Shown here piece after piece: positions 1 to 6,730 of a DNA stretch of 64,000 nucleotides (positions are counted from its first letter, which is position 1; every line of letters begins with the position of its first letter). The notes under the pieces were generated by a model that ran no database searches, was not told where the DNA came from, and saw nothing but the letters and a program-made list of their open reading frames with translations. The stretch lies in the NCBI RefSeq assembly GCF_025822245.1, contig NZ_JACKTL010000059.1, positions 1-64,000 on the forward strand, written 5' to 3'. Source of the DNA: Mycolicibacterium hodleri. Lineage in GTDB: Bacteria; Actinomycetota; Actinomycetes; Mycobacteriales; Mycobacteriaceae. Made by a program: the position numbers and the translations under genes.

Positions 1-2
1 GC

Positions 3-41
3 ACCAGCAAAACCACTACCCGAACCAAGCGCGCCACCTAG
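3..41 (+). CDS. 3' end of a gene cut by the window edge, possibly an IS21-type IstB helper
   Basis: An open frame from the window edge ends with TAG at 39-41; its last residues are basic and threonine-rich (TSKTTTRTKRAT). The only reason to suggest IstB, the ATPase helper of IS21-family transposition, is position: a tandem 12-base repeat of the kind found at IS21-family ends follows within five bases. The tail itself is too short to identify. Any other gene ending here is possible. Confidence 0.25.
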   Translation, partial: TSKTTTRTKRAT

Positions 42-45
42 GCCA

Positions 46-81
46 GGTGGGGCCAAAATTCATGACGACGGTGGGGCCAAA
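46..81. repeat. Tandem 12-bp direct repeat, likely part of an IS21-type element end
   Basis: The 12-mer GGTGGGGCCAAA occurs at 46-57 and again at 70-81, a 24-base period. IS21-family elements carry multiple short repeats near their ends that serve as transposase sites, and the repeat lies directly after a gene end. The other end of the element would lie left of the window, so neither the full inverted repeat nor a target-site duplication can be checked here. Confidence 0.4.
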
Positions 82-598
82 TCACTTGACGAAACGCATC
101 CAAGCCCGTGTCATCGGCAACGGCGCCGTCGAGGTCAGCTACGAGGCCCACAACGAGTACATGGTCAAAGGCCTCGCCGTCGAGCTACGTCCGTTTCTGC
201 CATGGGTCGATGACGTCGTGAAAGTCACGCGCGTGATGCGCTCGGTACTGAACTCCCTGACCGACGAGAACTGGAAGCGGACCCTCATCTGGATGCAGAC
301 GGAGTACCAGAAGATCCTTAATGACGAGATGTTCTCGTCTCACTGGTCGATCCCCGCCGAGGGATGGCACATGAGCGCCACCGACCTGGAACTAGCCAAG
401 CTGGTGCTCAATTCGCAATGGTTTCACGAGGGCATGGACCCCCGGCTGCGGCACATGCTGGACTCCGACCACCAGCAGATGGGCAATTATCAAGCGGTGT
501 GGCGACTGCTGAACAACACCGTTCTGATCGTCACCCTGTTGCAGCGACTCATCACTCAAGCCGACGACTCAGGGGTACTGCATCCGAAGACGAAGTAG
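47..598 (+). pseudogene. Hypothetical protein, 5' end apparently replaced by a mobile-element end
   Basis: The frame is open for 183 codons from a GTG at 47, but its first dozen codons are the tandem repeat of the presumed IS end, so the natural start is probably lost. From about residue 17 on the sequence looks like an ordinary soluble protein (helical, Trp-rich patches such as WKRTLIWMQTEYQ, and WFHEGMDPRLRHML). I do not recognise a family. The next in-frame ATG is at 161. A palindromic element begins three bases after the stop. It could still be expressed from a promoter inside the element. Function unknown. Confidence 0.45.
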
Positions 599-600
599 AG

Positions 601-625
601 AGGGTCAGATCTGAAATCCGACCCC
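601..625. repeat. 25-base imperfect palindrome, copy 1
   Basis: The arms AGGGTCAGAT (601-610) and ATCCGACCCC (616-625) pair over eight of ten positions around a 5-base loop. Copy 2 at 1031-1055 is a perfect version and differs by only a few bases. It lies directly behind a stop codon, so it could act as a transcription terminator, although it has no U-rich tail. Confidence 0.5.
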
Positions 626-728
626 TGCAGTCAGATAGGGGAGAGGTCCGTTTGCCCGTCGCAACACCTGCTGTACCGAGGAAACCATGGCAGAAAATCA
701 ACCAGCGCGACGAATAATCTGATGTCCC

Positions 729-1010
729 ATGATGCTCGACACGTTCTCCTGCGCCGCGAAAGACCTCACCGACCATGGCCTTGAAGGCTGGTCGATGTGG
801 TTACGCCTCGCCGGCGACACCGACGACCCCAACACTTGGCACCCGATCAAACTCATCCGAGACCACGGTTTCCGAGAAGACACAAACCTCCCGTTCGTAG
901 AGGCCATCTCCGTCTCATTCCAAGACGACACCCCCGATGCGATGCTCAACGACTCCGATCAAGTCGAGTTCGCCGTCCTCCGACCGCCGACCGAGACTCC
1001 GCAACCCTGA
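729..1010 (+). CDS. Small acidic hypothetical protein
   Basis: A 93-residue acidic protein starting with two consecutive ATGs (729 and 732). No family is recognised. Centre and C-terminus are rich in Asp and Pro (FQDDTPDAMLNDSDQVEF). No good ribosome site precedes 729. A good site (GAGGAAACC) lies before an 11-codon ORF at 687-722 (MAENQPARRII) that ends seven bases upstream and might act as a leader peptide or mark a different start. The gene is boxed between two copies of a 25-base palindrome. Coding status is likely but not certain. Confidence 0.4.
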   Translation: MMLDTFSCAAKDLTDHGLEGWSMWLRLAGDTDDPNTWHPIKLIRDHGFREDTNLPFVEAISVSFQDDTPDAMLNDSDQVEFAVLRPPTETPQP

Positions 1011-1030
1011 TTTCACGGTGCGACCGACAC

Positions 1031-1055
1031 AGGGTCGGATCTGTAATCCGACCCT
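1031..1055. repeat. 25-base perfect palindrome, copy 2
   Basis: The arms AGGGTCGGAT (1031-1040) and ATCCGACCCT (1046-1055) are perfectly complementary around the loop CTGTA. It is the near-identical partner of the element at 601-625, again about 20 bases behind a stop codon. Terminator, protein site and small repeat unit are all possible readings. Confidence 0.6.
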
Positions 1056-1087
1056 GTTGGATGACGGCCCGCGAGAATTAACCTCTG

Positions 1088-1186
1088 ATGATGGACGACG
1101 ACGCACCCGACCTGATGTCGACACTGGTTGACGCGGTGATGCCGATGCTGAAGCCCTACGAATTCAGCCTCTACCTGTTCTCGTAG
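1088..1186 (+). CDS. Possible 32-residue small protein
   Basis: ATG at 1088 opens a 32-codon frame ending with TAG at 1184-1186. Codon third positions are GC-rich as in neighbouring genes and the peptide is acidic at the start and hydrophobic at the end (EFSLYLFS). No convincing ribosome site precedes it. It may be a true small gene or the stub of a larger lost one. Confidence 0.2.
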   Translation: MMDDDAPDLMSTLVDAVMPMLKPYEFSLYLFS

Positions 1187-1251
1187 CACTTCTCTAGCCG
1201 TCGCAGGTCGTCTAGGGAACCGACCTCGAGCGGTCTTGAAGCGACGCAGTG

Positions 1252-1279
1252 TTGATTTACAAAACATTTGCACTATGAC
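1252..1279 (+). promoter_or_regulatory. Candidate promoter of the GH18-like gene
   Basis: A -35-like TTGATT (1252-1257) and a -10-like TATGAC (1274-1279) are 16 bases apart in a locally AT-rich stretch. Transcription would start near 1286, giving a leader of about 110 bases before the ATG at 1399. The 213 bases between the preceding small ORF and this gene hold nothing else I recognise. Confidence 0.35.
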
Positions 1280-1398
1280 TCTAGGGTGAACGCCAATCCC
1301 GTATATGTAAATGATGGCCGGTCCCGCAACGAATATCCTATTGGGCCCGCAGCCCCGCAGGCCGGAGCGCACCGTTACTTCAGAAAGTGGATCATCTG

Positions 1399-2241
1399 AT
1401 GACGAACAGCAGCGAATCACCGTTTCCGTTCGAATTGGTGACCTGGTATGACACGTGGAACGAAAATGCGCTCAAGAAGCTGCAGGAGGAGCGGGGAGTG
1501 CCGCTCCACTACGCGACCCGCTACAACCTCGCTTTCGGGCAGCTAGTCCCACAGGCGGGCGGCGCCTACAGCATCGAGATGGGAAACTTTGCCGCCCAGG
1601 TCAAGGCTCTCATCCACAAGAAAAGACCAAATGCGCAGATCTGGGCCTCAACCGGTCCCGACGGCGGGGTAGAAGACGCCGTAATGGACAACAGGGAGCA
1701 CGGCAACCGATCCACTACCGCCATCGTTACCTGGCTAAAGGACAACGGGTACCACGGGCTCGTGATCGATGAAGAAAACAACACAAGCCAAGTGCCCGAG
1801 TTTGTCACGCAGCTCGGCCCCAGTTTCAAGAAGGCCAACCTCGGCATCATCGTCTCCGCCATGTGGCCGGATCTGGGGCCAACTGGCGTGTTCGGAGACC
1901 AAGCCGTCAAGGCGTTTCATCAGCATGTGGCAGCGATTGAGCTGCAGGACTACTCGCCCTCCTCGGCCCCGGGGAAAGGGACGGAGGCCCACGCCCTTCA
2001 ATGGATAAAGGCCGGGATACCGGCCGGGGACCTGCTGGGGGGAGTATGCACGGAAAGAGGCAAATTTCAGACCTCACTAGCAGACACTGGACAGTGGACC
2101 ACTGACGCGATTCGTTTGGGGCTCCGTGGCATGGTCAGCTGGCGGTTGAGCAACGACCACGCCAGCGATATTGAGGACGTTGAGCCTACGTTCGTTGGCG
2201 CAAAGACCGTTTATGACACTGCTCACCGGCCGCCGACATAG
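1399..2241 (+). CDS. GH18-fold (chitinase-like) protein
   Basis: A 280-residue protein that reads as a TIM barrel of the glycoside hydrolase 18 type: an early strand with VTWYDTWNE, a central Gly-Asn-Phe loop, and a strand YHGLVIDEENN that aligns with the DxxDxDxE catalytic strand of GH18 enzymes; here only the final Asp-Glu-Glu is kept. A late strand GMVSWRLSNDH corresponds to the conserved Trp strand near the barrel end. There is no signal peptide. ATG 1399 is preferred over in-frame GTG 1387 because AGAAAG lies about nine bases upstream. Activity is uncertain because the motif is incomplete; an inactive sugar-binding or endoglycosidase-like role is possible. The gene faces the minus-strand phage genes. 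Confidence 0.55.
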   Translation: MTNSSESPFPFELVTWYDTWNENALKKLQEERGVPLHYATRYNLAFGQLVPQAGGAYSIEMGNFAAQVKALIHKKRPNAQIWASTGPDGGVEDAVMDNREHGNRSTTAIVTWLKDNGYHGLVIDEENNTSQVPEFVTQLGPSFKKANLGIIVSAMWPDLGPTGVFGDQAVKAFHQHVAAIELQDYSPSSAPGKGTEAHALQWIKAGIPAGDLLGGVCTERGKFQTSLADTGQWTTDAIRLGLRGMVSWRLSNDHASDIEDVEPTFVGAKTVYDTAHRPPT

Positions 2242-2467
2242 GAACTGCGGCTGGCGAGTCCCCGTTTCTTAGTCCACCCGGAATTAGATCGGGGCTGTGA
2301 GGGAATTCCGCAGCCATGTCTGACCCTCTTGCGCCTTGTGCATACCGAGACCGCTGGAAGTTGATATCACCAAGGTAAGGGAACAATCGCTCGCGACCAA
2401 GGCTCCCGCGCTCCAAATCCACATCAGCGTGACAATAGGCGGTGTATCGACGTCGTCGATATTGTTG

Positions 2468-2809
2468 TCACCAGATCTTCGACGGCCCGGTCGGCCCATG
2501 AAGATCGCAGCCCGGCACTCCGTGGCCCGGCACACACCCGCAGCTACCCGGTGCCGTAGAACCAGATCCGACCTCACGGTCTGCAAGCGTCTTCTCGACC
2601 GCGAGCGCGTCAGACGGCTCGGTCTCATAGTCAACCCAATACTTCAGCCAGCCCGGACGGGAAAAGAAACTGGTCGAAGGAACAGTCACCGGACCCTTGA
2701 GGAGCTGCCCCGGCGGCAGTTGCGCCGCCGTCCGCTCTTCCAGTTCTTGGCGCAACCCTGGCGCTGTCAAATGAAAGCAATCTGGGACCTCGATGTACTT
2801 ACCCGGCAT
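2468..2809 (-). CDS. Hypothetical protein, possibly a phage remnant
   Basis: A 113-residue frame with a plausible protein composition in the first 80 residues (charged helix with RQELEERTAAQL, then WLKYWVDYETEP) and a Cys/Gly/Pro-rich tail with a CxC and a CDLHGP motif. No family recognised and no ribosome site before the ATG. Another minus-strand frame continues past its end, so the locus may be frameshifted. It lies in a weakly coding zone between the GH18-like gene and the phage cluster. The 226 bases between 2242 and 2467 hold nothing I can name. Confidence 0.35.
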   Translation of the reverse strand: MPGKYIEVPDCFHLTAPGLRQELEERTAAQLPPGQLLKGPVTVPSTSFFSRPGWLKYWVDYETEPSDALAVEKTLADREVGSGSTAPGSCGCVPGHGVPGCDLHGPTGPSKIW

Positions 2810-2915
2810 GAGAGCGATTGTGTCTCAACCCCGTGGCTCTAGTCCGCCCCCGCGCCGCGCGCAGGGAGCACTACGCGGCCGAAGGACCCGACCGCCGCAC
2901 CTGCGGTCTGAGGAG

Positions 2916-3251
2916 ATGGTCGGGCCGGAATTTCGGTGCGTTGGTGTGGTGGTGCGGCGGCTCAGGAAGCCGCCAAACACCGGTGGTACATGTGTTCCCA
3001 CGGCCGGAACCAACGCCTGCCGCGCTGAAATCGTCGCGAATGCAGATGTCCAGTCCGAGCACGACAACACCGCAACCGTCAACGTGTGCTACACCTACGA
3101 CCACTCCTGGTACGTGGACATAGCCGACACTCACCACGCACCTGGAGCCTCGGAAGCCACCGTCGCACTGGTTAACGTCGACAACACGTGGTACCTGCGC
3201 GCAGTCACCGACGATCACGTCGTCCCGGCATGCGACACCAATAAGACCTGA
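2916..3251 (+). pseudogene. Fragment resembling the C-terminal domain of a mycobacterial exported protein
   Basis: The last 80 or so codons look real: a Cys-containing beta-rich domain with paired motifs NTATVNVCYTYDHSWYV and VDNTWYLRAV that resemble the tail of mycobacterial lipoprotein or secreted small domains (ATV..C and W-Y-L pattern). The N-terminal half is arginine-rich and unlike protein. The ATG at 2916 is butted directly against an AGGAG, too close to be a normal start. I read it as a truncated gene, ending nine bases before the stop of the convergent HNH gene. Confidence 0.35.
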
Positions 3252-3260
3252 CCTCGCACC

Positions 3261-3779
3261 TCACCACGCCTCCGTCGGACCGTCGGGGCCGTAGAGGTCA
3301 AGCGAAAATTCGTACTCGAACTCGATGCCATCAGCACGGGTGAAGATCTTGACCGCCGTCCCACCACCACCATCTGCAGCGACCCCGCGCTCCAGGCTCT
3401 GCAGAACACCACGACGCTTATTGCACACGGAGTGGCTAGGTTGAAAATTCGGCCCCACCGGACCGCGACCCGCATCCGAGTTGTACTCAATCAAAGCGAT
3501 ATTCGGGTGATCCTCCACACTGTGGATGTGATCGAGCTCGAACGCCCCCGGATCACCATGCTCTAGCCGATAGTCGATCGGCTGGTGGCAGATCGCGCAG
3601 GGCAACGCGGCCGCCGCACAACGATCCCGGTACCCAGCCCTCACCAGCCTGAACGTATGCCTCAGCGGTCCGTCGATCAGCCGCCGCTTCAGCTTCGGCT
3701 TCGTCGGCGCTGGCGCACTCCACTCACCAGAGTCGAGCTCTGGCGCATCCGCGTACAGCGCGTCCTCGTCGTCGATCAT
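3261..3779 (-). CDS. Phage-type HNH endonuclease
   Basis: A 172-residue protein with an HNH nuclease core: a zinc-binding CAIC at 61-64, ELDHIHSVEDH at 81-91 containing the catalytic His, Asn at 111, and SHSVCNKRRG at 115-124 with the last His/Cys pair. Such proteins nick or cut DNA and in phages commonly sit beside the terminase genes and help head packaging. An acidic N-terminus and a C-terminal strand-rich tail flank the core. Its ATG overlaps the stop of the upstream HTH gene (ATGA, 3776-3779), so the two are translationally coupled. No terminase follows; the element ends or decays here. Confidence 0.8.
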   Translation of the reverse strand: MIDDEDALYADAPELDSGEWSAPAPTKPKLKRRLIDGPLRHTFRLVRAGYRDRCAAAALPCAICHQPIDYRLEHGDPGAFELDHIHSVEDHPNIALIEYNSDAGRGPVGPNFQPSHSVCNKRRGVLQSLERGVAADGGGGTAVKIFTRADGIEFEYEFSLDLYGPDGPTEAW

Positions 3780-3943
3780 CTCATCGGCCTCCCTGGTCGA
3801 CCCTCCGCGATCCTGTCCAACGCATGCCGAACCCCACGCTCACTCAGGCCGACCGCCACCCCGATGGCCCGCGCGGAGTAGCCCTCCCGCCAGTACCGCA
3901 CTATCAACTTGTCCCGCGCCGCCACGCTCATCTGCTCAACCAC
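3776..3943 (-). CDS. Small helix-turn-helix protein
   Basis: A 55-residue protein whose whole length is a DNA-binding helix-turn-helix: RYWREGYSARAIGVAVGLSE forms the two helices, followed by a recognition helix RGVRHALDRI and a basic tail. The GTG at 3941-3943 is chosen because a strong ribosome site, GGGAGGT, lies just upstream on the minus strand; an internal ATG at 3931 is the alternative. The stop overlaps the HNH start by ATGA. It may be a phage regulator or a small terminase-like DNA binder acting with the HNH enzyme. A recurrent element motif lies about 40 bases upstream. Confidence 0.6.
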   Translation of the reverse strand: MVEQMSVAARDKLIVRYWREGYSARAIGVAVGLSERGVRHALDRIAEGRPGRPMR

Positions 3944-3983
3944 CCAGAACCTCCCAAACATCAAGCGGCACAACACAACTGAT

Positions 3984-3999
3984 TTGCCGGTACTAGTCA
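3984..3999 (-). promoter_or_regulatory. Copy of the recurrent CTAGTAACGG-type motif
   Basis: On the minus strand this reads TGACTAGTACCGGCAA, one base different in its core from copies near 16070 and 12228. It sits about 40 bases upstream of the HTH/HNH pair. I read it as an operator or extended promoter element shared by the transcription units of the phage-like element. Confidence 0.4.
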
Positions 4000-4113
4000 A
4001 AATCGAGGCCGTTCCACGTAAAATTCGGTCGGGGAGGGATTTTGCGCGGAGGACCGCTCCCGCCTCCTCGCCCCCAGACACTTTGCTAGATCTGCTAACC
4101 ATCGTCGTTGCGG

Positions 4114-4509
4114 TCATAGGTCGACCTGGTGGATGGTGAGCCGTCGGATGGCCCGTACACCTTCGTCGTGGGTGTCGTCTTGGTCGACGGTGATGGTGAG
4201 GGTGGCTTCGTTGGGGACGTTGGTCCCGCCGGGGATGTCGTCGGTGGCGAGGTGGGCTTCCAGGAACAGGCCACGACGCACTAGGTGGAGTGTGGCGGTG
4301 CCGGCGGGTTCACCCCTGATGTGGAGCGGCACGGCGGTGTCGTTGTGCTCGGGGAGGGCGTGACGGCTGACCTGTTCGACCCATCCGCCGTGGTCGAGTC
4401 CATCGTGGACGTCGTAGGGGTCGTACGTGATCAGGTAGCCGCCGATGATCGTTTGGTCGTCGCCGGTGTGGACGGTGAGGGTCTGCGCAGCGCTGCGGGT
4501 CTCGGTCAT
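4114..4509 (-). CDS. HK97 prohead-protease-like protein, probably degenerate
   Basis: A 131-residue protein with the order of landmarks of phage prohead proteases (peptidase U35/S78 type): GGYLITYDPYD near residue 23, a Glu-Gln-Val patch, VPLHIRGEPAGTA near 60-72 where the family has its catalytic His and a Gly, then a GLFLEAHL strand. The usual length is 150-250 residues and the catalytic Ser region is not evident. The protease normally matures the capsid, but no capsid gene is next to it. It ends an overlapping gene string (ATGA at 4506-4509). A beta-barrel protein of other function is possible. Confidence 0.45.
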   Translation of the reverse strand: MTETRSAAQTLTVHTGDDQTIIGGYLITYDPYDVHDGLDHGGWVEQVSRHALPEHNDTAVPLHIRGEPAGTATLHLVRRGLFLEAHLATDDIPGGTNVPNEATLTITVDQDDTHDEGVRAIRRLTIHQVDL

Positions 4510-4727
4510 GGTGTGGCCTGCCAGATGTTGTTCACGGTTTGGCGGTCCGCGGTGCGCTGCTGCGCGTTGGTGAGCATGATGCGCGCTGCGGTGAGGGGTG
4601 GGTTTGGGTCGCCGTCCTGTTGCAGCTGTCTGATCAGTGCAGCGAAGATCGTTCCGCCTTCGCGTCCCTGTTCTGCCAGTGCTTCGTGCAAGGCGGGGTC
4701 GTGGTCGTGGTCGTGCTGCTCGGTCAT
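4506..4727 (-). CDS. Small His/Asp-rich hypothetical protein
   Basis: A 73-residue protein starting at ATG 4727 with a His-Asp alternating N-terminus (EQHDHDHD), then a helical body with LIRQLQQDGDPNPPLT. The run could bind metal but nothing else supports that. It overlaps the next gene by ATGA and follows the IS3-OrfA-like gene after ten bases, so it belongs to the same transcript. Longer frames upstream of 4727 are read-through of the neighbouring gene. Function unknown. Confidence 0.55.
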   Translation of the reverse strand: MTEQHDHDHDPALHEALAEQGREGGTIFAALIRQLQQDGDPNPPLTAARIMLTNAQQRTADRQTVNNIWQATP

Positions 4728-4737
4728 GGTGCGTCCG

Positions 4738-5142
4738 TCACTTGGCGTTGTCTTGGGAGAGCAGAACCAGCGACCGCATGAGCGCGTCGCGTTCGGCCTG
4801 CAGGGCGGTGTTCTCGGCGCGGAGTTGGTCGACGAGAGCTTGGGCGAATTGGTCGGCGGCGTCCACGGTTGACGTGTCCAGCACCGCGAAGTGATCGTGA
4901 TTGGCGTGGGAGTCGGTTGTCGACGTACCGGATCCCATGCGCTTGCCTCTGACCCAGTTGCCAAGCGATGTTGGGCTGATGCCCAAGCCCTCTGCAATTT
5001 CGGTGAACGACTTGTCAGGCGACGCGTGCACGAGGCGGACCGCTTCGGCCTTGAACTCTGAGGTGAACTTGCGTCGCGGTGCCCTCGGCGTCCTCGGCGT
5101 GCTGCTGGTCTGTCCGTCGTCGATGCTGTGGACGTTCGTCAT
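4738..5142 (-). CDS. IS3 OrfA-like HTH protein within the phage module
   Basis: A 134-residue protein. Residues about 20-75 match the transposase-8/OrfA helix-turn-helix of IS3-family elements (RKFTSEFKAEAVRLV, then GISPTSLGNWVRGKR). The C-terminal 35 residues form a leucine-zipper-like coiled coil (LVDQLRAENTALQAERDAL), also typical of OrfA. No OrfB integrase partner and no IS ends are present, so it seems a domesticated DNA-binding protein of the phage rather than a mobile element. Start ATG 5142 follows AGAAGGAGG at good spacing. It lies directly downstream of the Pro/Ala-rich tail gene. Confidence 0.65.
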   Translation of the reverse strand: MTNVHSIDDGQTSSTPRTPRAPRRKFTSEFKAEAVRLVHASPDKSFTEIAEGLGISPTSLGNWVRGKRMGSGTSTTDSHANHDHFAVLDTSTVDAADQFAQALVDQLRAENTALQAERDALMRSLVLLSQDNAK

Positions 5143-5191
5143 GCGGGTTGTTCCTCCTTCTGCCAGCGTCGGTGCGCTGGTCTGGTGTAGG

Positions 5192-6730
5192 TCATAGCGG
5201 GATCCCCGCCCCGCCACTCATGGCGGGTGCGCTGGTTTGAAGTGAGATGTTGCGGACTTGGTCGGCGACCTGCGGCGTCGGGTTGAAGCCCTGGTAGGTG
5301 TTGTTGACGGTCAGCGGGTTGCTGATGGTGGTGCCCGACCCGGTGTTCGGTGCCGGCGCGGCGGTGGGTGCTGGTGTCGTCCCGATCTGCGGTGTGACGT
5401 CGGCGGGGGCGTCTGGTGCGCCACCGTTGGAGTACTTGCTGAGGTCGGGTGGGCTCATGTCGGGCTGCAAAATCCCTTGTGGTGATGCCAGGGTGGTGGC
5501 GACGCGGGCGGCGCTCGTGACGATGCCGGCGAACGCGGCGTCGGCCCCGTCGATTCGTTGGGCAGCGGTTGGGAGTTTCAATCCGGGGTTCAGGCCACCC
5601 GGCAACCAGTTTTTGCCGACTTCAAGGGTGCCGGGCACGGCATGGTGCGCCTTGTAGCCGGCGGGTTGGGCTGGCACGCCGAGGGCGGGTGCGACTGGCT
5701 GCCCGGCTTTCGGTGAGCCGGGGATCGTCACACCGGTGGGTGGCGTCAGTGCTGGTGCGGGTCCTGGTGAGGGCGGTGGTTTCGCTCCTTGGATTTGTGC
5801 GGGTGTGGCACCTGGTGGCGGTGTCGGGAAGCCGGGGAGTGGTGGTGCGCCGCCCACGCCAGGGGTGACTACTTGATTCGGTGCAGGTGATGGTGGCGCC
5901 GGTCGATCCGGCGAACCGAACTGGTATCCCTTCACGTCGATCGGTGCTCGTGCCGGCGCTGGTGGTGCGGGGGGTGCAGGTGCTGGTGCTGCAGGTGCGG
6001 GAACCGCTGGCACTGATGGTGCGGACGCGGGTGCTGGCAACGGTTCCTGCGGAGCGCTGGCCGGCGCGGGTGGCGCGGGAAGCGCTGCCGCGTCAGGAGC
6101 CGGTGCGGCTGCAGATGGCTGCCCATCGGTTGTCCCCGGATGTAAGAGGTTCTTCAGCGCGGGGATCGCGTCCTCGATCATGCCGAGGACACCGCCGTCC
6201 GTGTCGCTGCTACCGCCGCCGCTGGCGTCGTGCTTTGCGGCGCTGAGGTTCAACCCGAAGCTGAGGACGCCGCCGAGGATCTTCGTCAGGCCCCAATCGT
6301 TGGGTGCTTTCATGCCTTTGAAGACGCTGCCGTCGATTCCAAACTCTTGGAACACACCCTTGACCAGACCTTTACCAAGATCCGCCGCGTCCTGATCGTT
6401 GGTGCCGCTGCCCTTGCCGTCCTTCTCATAGGGCGGTGGCTTCTCCGCGTCAATCCGTGACTGTGTCTCCTCGCGGGATTGCTGGTGTAGAGCATCGGTG
6501 AGACGTCGCTGGGTCTCTGCGAGTTCTTTGTTCGCTCTGGTCTTGGCGTCTGGGTCGGCCGGATCGTCGGGGAGCGCGTTGACGTCGTCAGCCTTGGCTT
6601 GGGCGTCGGTGACGGCCTGCTGCAGTTCCTGGATCTGCTGGGCAGTGTTCTGCTGCCGGTCAATCAGATCTTGAGCTTTTTCGATCCATTCGTCGCGTTT
6701 TTCCTTCTGCTCGGGCCTTGGCTTGCTCAT
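5192..6730 (-). CDS. Pro/Ala-rich tail-associated protein
   Basis: A 512-residue protein in four parts: a charged coiled-coil N-terminus (about 1-75), a Gly-rich globular stretch around 105-185 with GVFQEFGIDGSVF, a Pro/Ala-rich linker of about 180 residues, and a C-terminal part with NPLTVNNTYQGFNP that resembles the tails of actinophage tape-measure or minor tail proteins. It overlaps the tape-measure gene by 71 bases in another frame. ATG 6730 is used; an in-frame ATG at 6766 is possible. It probably acts in the phage tail with the tape-measure protein, but no enzymatic domain is seen. Confidence 0.55.
   Translation of the reverse strand: MSKPRPEQKEKRDEWIEKAQDLIDRQQNTAQQIQELQQAVTDAQAKADDVNALPDDPADPDAKTRANKELAETQRRLTDALHQQSREETQSRIDAEKPPPYEKDGKGSGTNDQDAADLGKGLVKGVFQEFGIDGSVFKGMKAPNDWGLTKILGGVLSFGLNLSAAKHDASGGGSSDTDGGVLGMIEDAIPALKNLLHPGTTDGQPSAAAPAPDAAALPAPPAPASAPQEPLPAPASAPSVPAVPAPAAPAPAPPAPPAPARAPIDVKGYQFGSPDRPAPPSPAPNQVVTPGVGGAPPLPGFPTPPPGATPAQIQGAKPPPSPGPAPALTPPTGVTIPGSPKAGQPVAPALGVPAQPAGYKAHHAVPGTLEVGKNWLPGGLNPGLKLPTAAQRIDGADAAFAGIVTSAARVATTLASPQGILQPDMSPPDLSKYSNGGAPDAPADVTPQIGTTPAPTAAPAPNTGSGTTISNPLTVNNTYQGFNPTPQVADQVRNISLQTSAPAMSGGAGIPL

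Noticed and set aside
3776..4117. The long 113-codon form of the HTH protein starting at 4117
   Set aside because: The first 58 codons look non-coding and cross the motif/promoter region; the GTG at 3943 has a strong ribosome site.
4738..5142. IS3-family insertion sequence
   Set aside because: Only an OrfA-like part is present, without OrfB, inverted repeats or target duplication, and it sits within the phage operon in frame with its neighbours' spacing.
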